Shown here: one piece after another, positions 37,934 through 45,799 of the stretch
Layout: every line of letters begins with the position of its first letter
Position numbering within the stretch: position 1 is the stretch's first letter
DNA from: Arthrobacter tumbae
Lineage (GTDB): Bacteria; Actinomycetota; Actinomycetes; Actinomycetales; Micrococcaceae
DNA: 64,000 nt
Direction of reading: 5' to 3'
Assembly: GCF_016907495.1 (NCBI RefSeq)
Contig: NZ_JAFBCC010000001.1
Location: 3,348,001-3,412,000 of the forward strand
The notes under the pieces: generated by a model
The model's database searches: none
What the model was told of the DNA's origin: nothing
Seen by the model: the letters and a program-made list of their open reading frames with translations, nothing else
Made by a program: the position numbers and the translations under genes

Positions 37934-40711
37934 GTGAGCCAAACAAACCAAACCGTCCAGACTGACGAGCGCTCCGGTGTACCGGGCAGCGTGCAACCAG
38001 ATGTCGAGACGGGCGCCGCGCCGGCTGCCGTCAACACGCTGGAGCGTTCCCGACTGCTGGTCGTAGACGGCCATTCCATGGCATTCCGGGCGTTCTACGC
38101 CCTGCCTGCTGAAAACTTCTCCACGGATACCGGCCAGCACACCAACGCGGTATACGGGTTCACTGCCATGTTGATCAACCTGCTGCGCGACCAGGAGCCC
38201 ACGCACGTCGCCGTCGCCTTCGACCTGGATACACCGACTTTCCGGGATACCGAATACTCCGAGTACAAGGGCGGGCGTTCCCGCACCCCGGAGGAGTTCC
38301 ATGGCCAGATCGACCTCATCATCAAGGTGCTTGAGACCATGCGCATTCCCACCCTCTCCATGGAGGGCTTTGAGGCTGATGACGTCCTGGCCACTCTGGC
38401 AGTCGGGGCGGCAGAGCGGGGCTGGGATGTCCAGGTGGTCAGCGGGGACCGCGACGTCTTCCAGCTCGTGAATGACCGGGTGACGGTGCTGTACCCGAAG
38501 CAGGGCGTCACCAATATCCCGCAGATGGACGCCAAGGCGGTGGAGGAGAAGTATTTCGTTCCTCCGCACCTGTACTCGGATCTGGCCGCGCTCGTGGGGG
38601 AGACGGCGGACAACCTCCCCGGCGTTCCGGGCGTCGGCCCGAAGACAGCCGCCAAGTGGATCCTGAAGTACGGGGGCCTTGAAGGCATCCTCGAGAACCT
38701 CGACGCCATCGGGGGCAAGGTCGGGGATGCCCTTCGCGAGAACATCGAGAACGTCAAGCGCAACCGGCGGCTGAACCGCCTCCTGACAGACCTGGAACTG
38801 CCGGTCGACCTGCAGGCCATGGCCGCGCAGCGCCCTGACCGGGATGCAGTCGAGGACCTGTTCGACGCGCTGCAGTTCAATGTGCTCAGGAAGCGCCTGT
38901 TCGATCTCTTCGGAGAGGAAGAGCCGGACACCGCCAGGGATGAAATGGCACCGCCGGAGCATCAGACGCTCTCAACGGCAGCAGAACTGACCGGCTGGTT
39001 CAACGGAACCAATCAGGCAACAGCGGCAGTGCAGGTTGTCACGCGGTCCACGAGCGGGGGAGAGGAGGCCATCGGGGTCGCGCTCGTGACGGCGTCGGCA
39101 GGGGTGTATGTTCCGTTCGAGGAACTGGGCCCTGACGAAGAGCACGTCATCGCGCAGTGGCTCCAGGACCTGGATGCACCCAAGGTGGTGCATGACTTCA
39201 AGGCGGCTTACAAGCTCCTTCATGCCCGGGGTTTCGTCCTTGCCGGCGAGGTGGATGACACCGCAATCTCCGGCTACCTCATCCAGCCAGACCGGCGCAG
39301 CTACGAACTCGCTGATCTCAGCCAGGTCCACCTGAAGCTCACCCTTCCGACGGCGGCGGCTGCCGCCGGCGGGCAGCAGGCGCTGGCACTCGAGGAGGAG
39401 GACGTCGCCACTCCGGCCGTTGCCGCGGCCTACGCCGCACTCGAGCTGAGCAGGCATTTCGCGGGTCAGCTGGTGGAGCGCGGAGCCAACCAGCTGCTCG
39501 CGGGGCTGGAACTGCCTCTGTCCGAGGTGCTGGCGCGTATGGAGCTCACGGGAATCAGCGTCGCGGTGGACGGCCTGGACCGCCTCTACGACGACTTCTC
39601 GGCAACCATGGCGAACACCAGCGCCGAAGCCTTCAGGATCATCGGCAAGGAGATCAATCTCGGCTCACCCAAGCAGCTCCAGGCGGTGCTGTTCGACGAG
39701 CTTGCGCTGCCCAAGACGAAGAAGATCAAGACCGGCTACTCCACGGACGCGGACGCCCTCACGGATCTGATCGTCAAGACGGGCCACCCATTCCTTGAGC
39801 AGCTGCTGGCTCACCGCGACGCCTCGAAACTCCGCCAGACGGTGGAGGGCCTGCGCAAATCAGTGGCCGACGACGGGCGCATCCACACCACGTACGTTCA
39901 GACGATCGCGGCCACCGGACGCCTGTCCTCGATGAACCCGAACCTGCAGAACATTCCCATCCGCTCCGATGAAGGGCGCAGGATCCGGGAGGCGTTCGTG
40001 GTGGGCCCGGGCTATGAGTCCCTGATGACCGCCGATTATTCGCAGATCGAAATGCGGATCATGGCGCACCTGTCCGGTGATGAGGGCCTGATAGAGGCAT
40101 TCAAGGAGGGGGAGGACCTTCACCGCTTCGTCGGTTCGCACATCTTCCACGTTGCTCCGGAGGATGTCACCAATGCCATGCGTTCGAAGGTCAAAGCCAT
40201 GTCCTACGGACTCGTGTACGGCTTGAGCTCCTTCGGCCTGTCAAAACAGCTTGCCATCTCCGTGGATGAGGCACGAACCCTCATGGGGGACTACTTCGAC
40301 CGGTTCGGGGCGGTGAGGGACTACCTGCGCGGAATCGTCGAGCAGGCGCGCAAGGACGGCTTCACCTCAACCATTGAGGGAAGGAGGCGGTATCTGCCGG
40401 ACCTGTCGAGCGACAACCGGCAGCTGCGGGAGATGGCAGAGCGGGCAGCGTTGAACGCGCCCATCCAGGGATCAGCAGCAGACATCATCAAGAAGGCGAT
40501 GCTCGGCGTCGACGATGAACTGCGGTCACGGCAGCTTACTTCCCGGATGCTGCTCCAGGTCCACGATGAACTGGTGCTAGAAATTGCTCCCGGCGAGCGG
40601 GATGAAGTCGAGCAGCTGGTCCGCGCCGAAATGGCCGGGGCAGCGGATCTCTCGGTCCCGCTCGACGTCTCGGTCGGCACCGGCACCAGCTGGCACGAAG
40701 CAGCGCATTAG
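37934..40711 (+). CDS. polA: DNA polymerase I
   Basis: Fills repair gaps and removes RNA primers. The protein is 925 residues from GTG 37934. The first 35 residues are non-conserved, then the 5'-nuclease domain starts at SRLLVVDGHSMAFRAFYALP and includes FEADDVLATLA and GVPGVGPKTAAKWI. The middle 3'-5' exonuclease-like domain lacks the acidic DxE motif of E. coli Pol I (the strand reads GEEAIGVALVTAS), so proofreading is probably absent, as in mycobacterial PolA. The polymerase domain is intact: motif A DYSQIEMRIMAHLSGDE, motif B RSKVKAMSYGLVYGLSSFG, motif C QVHDELVLE. Confidence 0.96.
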   Translation: MSQTNQTVQTDERSGVPGSVQPDVETGAAPAAVNTLERSRLLVVDGHSMAFRAFYALPAENFSTDTGQHTNAVYGFTAMLINLLRDQEPTHVAVAFDLDTPTFRDTEYSEYKGGRSRTPEEFHGQIDLIIKVLETMRIPTLSMEGFEADDVLATLAVGAAERGWDVQVVSGDRDVFQLVNDRVTVLYPKQGVTNIPQMDAKAVEEKYFVPPHLYSDLAALVGETADNLPGVPGVGPKTAAKWILKYGGLEGILENLDAIGGKVGDALRENIENVKRNRRLNRLLTDLELPVDLQAMAAQRPDRDAVEDLFDALQFNVLRKRLFDLFGEEEPDTARDEMAPPEHQTLSTAAELTGWFNGTNQATAAVQVVTRSTSGGEEAIGVALVTASAGVYVPFEELGPDEEHVIAQWLQDLDAPKVVHDFKAAYKLLHARGFVLAGEVDDTAISGYLIQPDRRSYELADLSQVHLKLTLPTAAAAAGGQQALALEEEDVATPAVAAAYAALELSRHFAGQLVERGANQLLAGLELPLSEVLARMELTGISVAVDGLDRLYDDFSATMANTSAEAFRIIGKEINLGSPKQLQAVLFDELALPKTKKIKTGYSTDADALTDLIVKTGHPFLEQLLAHRDASKLRQTVEGLRKSVADDGRIHTTYVQTIAATGRLSSMNPNLQNIPIRSDEGRRIREAFVVGPGYESLMTADYSQIEMRIMAHLSGDEGLIEAFKEGEDLHRFVGSHIFHVAPEDVTNAMRSKVKAMSYGLVYGLSSFGLSKQLAISVDEARTLMGDYFDRFGAVRDYLRGIVEQARKDGFTSTIEGRRRYLPDLSSDNRQLREMAERAALNAPIQGSAADIIKKAMLGVDDELRSRQLTSRMLLQVHDELVLEIAPGERDEVEQLVRAEMAGAADLSVPLDVSVGTGTSWHEAAH

Positions 40712-40766
40712 GCGCAGGGTTTCCAGGCGTGGCCCGTGAGGGCGCGGACGGTTAGGGTGGGTTCTC

Positions 40767-42083
40767 GTGAGTACGCATACGCAGATTGGCACCGCAGCAC
40801 CAGCACCCCGTATCGAGACTTTCTCGGTGGACGCGAACACCGACACCTCTCCCGACGGCGCACTTGCCGCCTGGTTCGAGGGTGTGAGTTTCGGATTTCA
40901 CGAGGGCCGGCTTGAGGCGGAGGATCTGCCGAAGCTCGCCGAGGCGCATGCGGCGGACGGCCGCATCCTGTGGGGTGCGTATGACGACAACCCCGGTCCG
41001 CACGCCTGGAATCCGCGCATTCCGGTGGCCACGTACGGCACCATGGTGAACTCGCTCAATGTGGGCGGCGGCAGGTTCCTTGACGCGCACCTGATCACTG
41101 CCGTCACCGTCCGGGCAACGCACCGGCGGAGGGGGCTCCTTCGCCGCATGATCACCGAGGACCTGCAGTCAGCGGCGGACCGCGGGCATGCTCTTGCGGC
41201 GCTGACTGCATCCGAAGCAACAATCTATGGCCGGTTCGGTTTCGGAACGGCAACCCACACCACATCGGTGGAAGTGGACGTCCGCGAGCGGTTTGCGGTC
41301 ACGTCCCCGCCGTACGGACGGATGGAGGTTGTGGAAGCGGACGCCGCCGTCAATCTCGCGCAGGAAGTATTCGCCGGCTTCCACGCCCGAACGCTCGGAT
41401 CGGTCGGCCGCCAGTACGCGTACGCCCGCCGGTCGTCCGGTTTGTGGGGCGAGGAGCGCCCGCAGCCGGACAAGGCGCTGCGCACCGCTGTCCATTACGA
41501 CGACGACGGCCGCCCGGACGCCTTTGTCTCCTACTCGTTCGCGGGATGGGATAAAACGCCCTACACCATGCGGGTGAAGGATCTCGTAGCCGAGTCGGAG
41601 GCCGCATACCTTGAGCTGTGGCGCTATCTCGGGTCCCTTGACCTGATCGAACGGGTCACCTTCAATATGGCGTCCGTCCAGGATCCGCTTCCGTGGGCGT
41701 TGGCTGACCGGCGCTGCCGTGAATTGAAGTCCGGCGAGGACGTGCTGTGGCTGCGCGTCCTTGATCCCGTGGCTGCCCTCGAAGCAAGGGCGTATGAGCA
41801 CGACGGCTCGGTAGTGCTTCACGTGGAAGACCCGCTGGGCCATGCGGGCGGCGCTTTCCTGTTGGAGGTGAAGGGCGGCAAGGCTGAGGTGGAGAAGCTT
41901 GGTTCGAACGCAGCGGACCTCCACATGGATGTCGCAGCGCTCGGCTCGCTGTACCTCGGTGGTGTCACCGCATCAACCCTGGCAAGTGCCGGGCGGATCA
42001 AGACGAAATCTGCCGACGGACTGGAGCGCGCGGACCGGCTGTTCAGCGTCTCGCGCCAGCCGTACTGCATCACGCACTTCTGA
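40767..42083 (+). CDS. Eis-like GNAT N-acetyltransferase
   Basis: A 438-residue protein with the three-part Eis layout: two GNAT folds and a C-terminal sterol-carrier-like domain. The acetyl-CoA site is seen in ITAVTVRATHRRRGLLRRMI (V-x-x-x-RRRGLL type). ALTASEATIYGRFGFG is the usual following segment. The protein ends in CITHF, with the terminal Phe carboxylate that acts as the general base in Eis. Characterised relatives acetylate aminoglycosides or protein lysines; the natural substrate here is unknown. TAGGGT (40753-40758) lies 8 nt before the GTG, with no ribosome site, so the mRNA may be leaderless. Confidence 0.88.
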   Translation: MSTHTQIGTAAPAPRIETFSVDANTDTSPDGALAAWFEGVSFGFHEGRLEAEDLPKLAEAHAADGRILWGAYDDNPGPHAWNPRIPVATYGTMVNSLNVGGGRFLDAHLITAVTVRATHRRRGLLRRMITEDLQSAADRGHALAALTASEATIYGRFGFGTATHTTSVEVDVRERFAVTSPPYGRMEVVEADAAVNLAQEVFAGFHARTLGSVGRQYAYARRSSGLWGEERPQPDKALRTAVHYDDDGRPDAFVSYSFAGWDKTPYTMRVKDLVAESEAAYLELWRYLGSLDLIERVTFNMASVQDPLPWALADRRCRELKSGEDVLWLRVLDPVAALEARAYEHDGSVVLHVEDPLGHAGGAFLLEVKGGKAEVEKLGSNAADLHMDVAALGSLYLGGVTASTLASAGRIKTKSADGLERADRLFSVSRQPYCITHF

Positions 42084-42132
42084 CCAGCAGGGCTGCGTAT
42101 TCGATCGTCATGGCTAACCTGGGATCCCGCGA

Positions 42133-42152
42133 CGCCGGTGATCCGGCGCTTT
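42133..42152 (+). terminator. Short hairpin between the Eis-like gene and the rpsA promoter
   Basis: CGCCGG (42133-42138) pairs with CCGGCG (42143-42148) over TGAT, followed by CTTT. It sits 50 bp after the Eis-like stop codon and directly before the rpsA -35 box. It is a weak terminator at best. Confidence 0.45.
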
Positions 42153-42180
42153 GACCGGCGTTGTGCCGCAACGCTAGACT
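42151..42180 (+). promoter_or_regulatory. rpsA promoter
   Basis: TTGACC (42151-42156) and TAGACT (42175-42180) with an 18-bp spacer form a good primary-sigma promoter, the best in the window. Transcription would start near 42187, leaving a leader of about 170 nt before rpsA. Confidence 0.75.
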
Positions 42181-42186
42181 AGGTAG

Positions 42187-42358
42187 GCATGTCCCACGCA
42201 CAGTGGGTCCTGCATAAGCTTCATCTGATATTTTCATTTTCCATTTGTCCGCATCCGGGCAGGTTCCTCATCACGGTGGGTACATATTTTGTGTGCTCTT
42301 CCCTGCGGTTCCGCAAGTGCCCGGATCAACTCATAATCCACAACGGAGCCCCAACTAC
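42187..42358 (+). promoter_or_regulatory. Structured rpsA 5' leader, candidate regulatory RNA
   Basis: About 170 nt without a gene. A first hairpin is CCCAC (42193-42197) with GTGGG (42203-42207). A long-range perfect 9-bp stem joins ATCCGGGCA (42253-42261) to TGCCCGGAT (42318-42326) and encloses a small hairpin TGCG-GTTC-CGCA (42304-42315). An AT-rich tract (42221-42247) separates the two. The ribosome site CGGAG is outside the long stem. The structure may allow control by S1 itself; that is inference. Confidence 0.5.
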
Positions 42359-43840
42359 ATGACCATCACCACCACCGAGAAGCCAGGTGCCCCGCAGGTC
42401 GCTATCAACGACATCGGCACCGCTGAGGACTTCCTCGCAGCCATTGACGCCACCATCAAGTACTTCAACGACGGAGATCTCGTCGAAGGAACGGTTGTCA
42501 AGGTTGACCGCGACGAAGTCCTGCTCGACATCGGTTACAAAACCGAAGGTGTCATCCCTTCCCGCGAGCTTTCCATCAAGCACGATGTCGATCCGGGAGA
42601 CGTGGTCTCCGTTGGTGACGAGGTTGAAGCGCTTGTCCTCACGAAGGAAGACAAAGAAGGCCGTCTGATCCTCTCCAAGAAGCGTGCGCAGTACGAGCGC
42701 GCCTGGGGCGACATCGAGAAGGTCAAGGAAGAAGACGGCGTCGTCACCGGTACGGTCATCGAAGTTGTCAAGGGTGGTCTTATCCTCGACATCGGCCTGC
42801 GCGGCTTCCTCCCCGCTTCCCTCGTGGAAATGCGTCGTGTCCGCGATCTCGCTCCGTACATCGGTCAGCAGATCGAAGCCAAAATCATCGAGCTGGACAA
42901 GAACCGCAACAATGTTGTGCTTTCCCGCCGTGCCTGGCTTGAGCAGACCCAGTCCGAGGTGCGCTCCACCTTCCTCAACAAGCTGGAAAAGGGTCAGGTC
43001 CGTCCGGGCGTCGTGTCCTCCATCGTCAACTTCGGTGCCTTCGTGGACCTGGGCGGCGTAGATGGACTGGTTCACGTTTCCGAGCTTTCCTGGAAGCACA
43101 TCGACCACCCGTCCGAGGTTGTCGAGGTTGGCCAGGAAGTAACCGTCGAGGTTCTCGAGGTCGACCTGGACCGCGAGCGCGTCTCGCTGTCCTTGAAGGC
43201 CACCCAGGAAGATCCGTGGCAGACCTTCGCCCGCACCCATGCGCTGGGTCAGGTTGTTCCGGGTAAGGTCACCAAGCTGGTTCCGTTCGGCGCGTTCGTC
43301 CGCGTTGAAGACGGCATCGAGGGCCTTGTCCACATCTCCGAGCTCGCTGTCCGCCACGTTGAACTGGCTGAGCAGGTTGTCTCCGTGGGTGATGAACTGT
43401 TCGTCAAGGTCATCGACATCGACCTTGAGCGCCGCCGCATCTCGCTGTCCCTCAAGCAGGCCAACGAGGGCGTCGACGCCGACAGCACCGAATTCGATCC
43501 GGCTCTCTACGGCATGGCCGCTGAGTACGACGAAGAGGGCAACTACAAGTACCCCGAGGGCTTCGATCCCGAGTCCAACGAGTGGCTTGAAGGCTACGAC
43601 ACGCAGCGCGCGGCCTGGGAAGCGCAGTACGCTGAGGCTCAGTCCCGCTGGGAGTCCCACAAGAAGCAGGTTGAGCAGCACGCTAACGACGACGCTGCAG
43701 CAGCCAACGAGCCTGCCGACTCCGGCACCACCAGCTACTCCTCGGAGCCTGCTCCGGAGACGAATGCAGGCGCCGGTACCGGTACCCTCGCATCCGACGA
43801 GGCGCTGGCAGCACTCCGTGAGAAGCTGACCGGCAACTAG
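42359..43840 (+). CDS. rpsA: 30S ribosomal protein S1
   Basis: Binds mRNA and helps place it on the 30S subunit. The 493-residue protein has four S1 RNA-binding domains, the actinobacterial number, instead of six. They begin near GDLVEGTVVKVDRDEVLLDIG, EDGVVTGTVIEVVKGGLILDI, KGQVRPGVVSSIVNFGAFVDL and LGQVVPGKVTKLVPFGAFVRV. The C-terminal 110 residues are acidic and low-complexity. The ATG at 42359 is behind CGGAG; the 38 in-frame codons upstream are leader RNA. Codon use is strongly C/G-ending, as expected for a highly expressed gene. Confidence 0.97.
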   Translation: MTITTTEKPGAPQVAINDIGTAEDFLAAIDATIKYFNDGDLVEGTVVKVDRDEVLLDIGYKTEGVIPSRELSIKHDVDPGDVVSVGDEVEALVLTKEDKEGRLILSKKRAQYERAWGDIEKVKEEDGVVTGTVIEVVKGGLILDIGLRGFLPASLVEMRRVRDLAPYIGQQIEAKIIELDKNRNNVVLSRRAWLEQTQSEVRSTFLNKLEKGQVRPGVVSSIVNFGAFVDLGGVDGLVHVSELSWKHIDHPSEVVEVGQEVTVEVLEVDLDRERVSLSLKATQEDPWQTFARTHALGQVVPGKVTKLVPFGAFVRVEDGIEGLVHISELAVRHVELAEQVVSVGDELFVKVIDIDLERRRISLSLKQANEGVDADSTEFDPALYGMAAEYDEEGNYKYPEGFDPESNEWLEGYDTQRAAWEAQYAEAQSRWESHKKQVEQHANDDAAAANEPADSGTTSYSSEPAPETNAGAGTGTLASDEALAALREKLTGN

Positions 43841-43860
43841 GTCCTCTTCCCTGGGTCCTA

Positions 43861-43907
43861 TTAACGCAGGAAGCTCCCGCCCACTGGGCGGGAGCTTCCT
43901 GCGTTAA
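43861..43907. terminator. Perfect 22-bp inverted repeat, bidirectional terminator after rpsA
   Basis: Positions 43861-43882 are the exact reverse complement of 43886-43907, with a 3-nt loop (ACT). The stem is GC-rich in its inner half (CTCCCGCCC) and ends in TTAA on both sides. It lies between rpsA and the converging methyltransferase gene and probably ends both transcripts. Confidence 0.85.
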
Positions 43908-43931
43908 CCGGAGCGGAACGTCCCGGAGGAG

Positions 43932-45056
43932 TCACCGCGTCCGCGTGGACACGGTGACTGTGAATCGCCGATCCCGTGCCACCTGCTCCGTTGGGCCCAC
44001 AAGCCTCTCGAGCGCGCGCCGGTACTGCAAATGGCTGTTCCACACCGTCCACAGCTCGCCGCCCGGTTGCAGCGTACGCCCTGCCTCCGCGAACAGCTTC
44101 AGCGCGATACCCGCATGAACGGTGTGCCCCGAGTGGAACGGTGGATTGAGGACGATGAGTTCGTCCCCGGCGTCCGGTCGTCCTGCCAGCCCGTCTTCAC
44201 GCACGACGGCGACCTGCCCGCCTACACCGTTCGCCCCGGCTGTCGCCCTGGTCGCGGCAACAGCGGCCGCGGAGGTGTCTGTGGCTGTGACCGCGAGCGT
44301 CGGGCGGCTGAGCGCCAGATAGGCGGCGATAGTGCCGTTCCCGCAGCCGAGGTCCACTGCGGAGGCAGCCGCTGGCGCATTGTGAAGGTGCTGAAGCAGG
44401 AACCGCGTCCCCGGATCGAGTTTGGCGCCGCCGAAAGTGGCACCGTAGGCGCGGATCTGCAGCGGACGGGGGAGGCCGACGTCGTACTCCGCGCGGGTGG
44501 GAAAAGGGCATGGACCCACAGGCAGGGCACCGGTGGCGGTGACCACGCGGGATTTCTGCCTCGCCAAACCGGCTGCGACCGACCCGAAGTACCTGCTGAG
44601 TATCTGATTCATCGCCGGCGTCATGTGTTTCACCCGGCCGCCCGCCAGCACTGTCACGTCGGCCGAAGCAGCGGCCGCGATATGCCAGGCTATTTCTTCG
44701 AGCGCATCCAGGGAACGGGGCAGCTGCAGCAGAACCAGCTGGGCGCCGTCGAACAGGTCCCGTCCCAGCGGATGAAAGGCGTATTCCCCTGGAGAGCCGA
44801 GCAGGGCGGCATTTGCGTTCAATGCGCGTTCGCCCGTCACCGGGTCCTGATGGACGAGTACCTTTCGCACACCCAGGTGCAGGGCACCCAGCGTCAGTGC
44901 GCCGTGGGTGTCGCCCACAACCGCGACACCGCCGTTGACTGGCAGGTGTTCCGACATGGTGTCGAGGAGCAGGCGGTCGGTGGCGTCGTAGGCGAAGAGG
45001 TTGTCCGCCTCGACGTCGGGCCGGCGCCGGAGCTGTTCGAAAGGGAAATCAGGCAC
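43932..45056 (-). CDS. RsmC/RlmG-type rRNA guanine-N2 methyltransferase
   Basis: A SAM-dependent methyltransferase of 374 residues, in two similar halves. The N-terminal half is a degenerate methyltransferase fold. The C-terminal half has the SAM motif AVDLGCGNGTIAAYLAL, the acidic TATDTSAAA strand and the catalytic motif NPPFHSGHTV. This arrangement and NPPFH identify the RsmC/RlmG group, which modifies guanine N2 in 16S or 23S rRNA; which base is targeted cannot be decided. Its start overlaps the end of the YigZ gene by 8 bp on the same strand, so they form an operon. Confidence 0.88.
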   Translation of the reverse strand: MPDFPFEQLRRRPDVEADNLFAYDATDRLLLDTMSEHLPVNGGVAVVGDTHGALTLGALHLGVRKVLVHQDPVTGERALNANAALLGSPGEYAFHPLGRDLFDGAQLVLLQLPRSLDALEEIAWHIAAAASADVTVLAGGRVKHMTPAMNQILSRYFGSVAAGLARQKSRVVTATGALPVGPCPFPTRAEYDVGLPRPLQIRAYGATFGGAKLDPGTRFLLQHLHNAPAAASAVDLGCGNGTIAAYLALSRPTLAVTATDTSAAAVAATRATAGANGVGGQVAVVREDGLAGRPDAGDELIVLNPPFHSGHTVHAGIALKLFAEAGRTLQPGGELWTVWNSHLQYRRALERLVGPTEQVARDRRFTVTVSTRTR

Positions 45057-45726
45057 GGTCCACCCACTCCTGACCGGCCGGTATGGCGGTCAGTTCTCCC
45101 GCACTGATTCCGGCGAGGTGGCCATGGAATGCATCCAGTGCTGCGTCTTCGTCCTGCACGGCGACGGTCAGGCGCGTGGACATCCCTTTATACTCCACTG
45201 CCGCGATGTTCATGCCGGCTCCCCTCAACTCATTCTCCAGCCGGCCGGCGGTTGCCGGGGGAGCTGGGATGACGAATAGCCGCCGTCGTTCCCGGTGAAC
45301 CAGCCGCGCGGTATCCAACGCCCTCGAGACGGACTCGGAGTAGGCGCGCACAAGGCCGCCTGCTCCAAGGAGGACGCCGCCGAAGTAGCGCACCACCACG
45401 GCCGCGATGTCGCTCAGATCAGTCAGCCCGTACGGCGTCACGCGTCGGTTGAGCGCTTCGAGCATCGGCTGGCCGGCTGTTCCGGAAGGTTCGCCGTCGT
45501 CATTGGAGCGCTGAAGGTCGCGACCGGGGCCGAGGATGAAGGCACTGCAGTGGTGCCTGGCGTCGGAGAATTCGCGGCGCAGGCCGTTCATGAGGTCCAC
45601 GACATCAGCTTCGTTTTCCACCCGTTGCAGGACGGTGATGAAGCGGGAGCGGCGGATCTCCAGCTCATGTCGGTACTGGCCGGCGATCGTGGTGTACCGC
45701 GCTACCGTCCCCGCCGTCTCAGTCAC
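45049..45726 (-). CDS. yigZ: YigZ/IMPACT-family protein
   Basis: A 225-residue protein of the universal YigZ/IMPACT family. Its exact role in bacteria is unclear; eukaryotic IMPACT affects the Gcn2 stress pathway. The N-terminal domain has RRSRFITVLQRVENEADV, ARHHCSAFILG, and the signature NDDGEPSGTAGQPMLEAL followed by AVVVRYFGGVLLGAGGLVRAY. The C-terminal domain resembles EF-G domain IV. The start is GTG 45726; a longer frame to 46410 runs through coaE on the other strand and was rejected. Confidence 0.9.
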   Translation of the reverse strand: MTETAGTVARYTTIAGQYRHELEIRRSRFITVLQRVENEADVVDLMNGLRREFSDARHHCSAFILGPGRDLQRSNDDGEPSGTAGQPMLEALNRRVTPYGLTDLSDIAAVVVRYFGGVLLGAGGLVRAYSESVSRALDTARLVHRERRRLFVIPAPPATAGRLENELRGAGMNIAAVEYKGMSTRLTVAVQDEDAALDAFHGHLAGISAGELTAIPAGQEWVDRA

Positions 45727-45738
45727 TGTCCAAGTGTA
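45727..45738 (-). promoter_or_regulatory. -10 element of a probable leaderless yigZ transcript
   Basis: On the minus strand TACACT (45733-45738) lies 6 nt before the GTG start at 45726, with no ribosome-binding site. Confidence 0.5.
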
Positions 45739-45786
45739 GGCATCCGGCGATGCCCGGAACGTCCGGAGGACGGTCAGTGACGGCGG

Positions 45787-45799
45787 TAGCCTTGGGTTC
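45787..45799 (+). promoter_or_regulatory. -10 element of a probable leaderless coaE transcript
   Basis: TAGCCT (45787-45792) is followed by 7 nt and the ATG of coaE, with no ribosome-binding site. Confidence 0.45.

Noticed and set aside
42326..43681. A 451-codon minus-strand frame across rpsA
   Set aside because: Shadow produced by the strong codon bias of rpsA; Val/Asp/Gly-rich sequence without domains.
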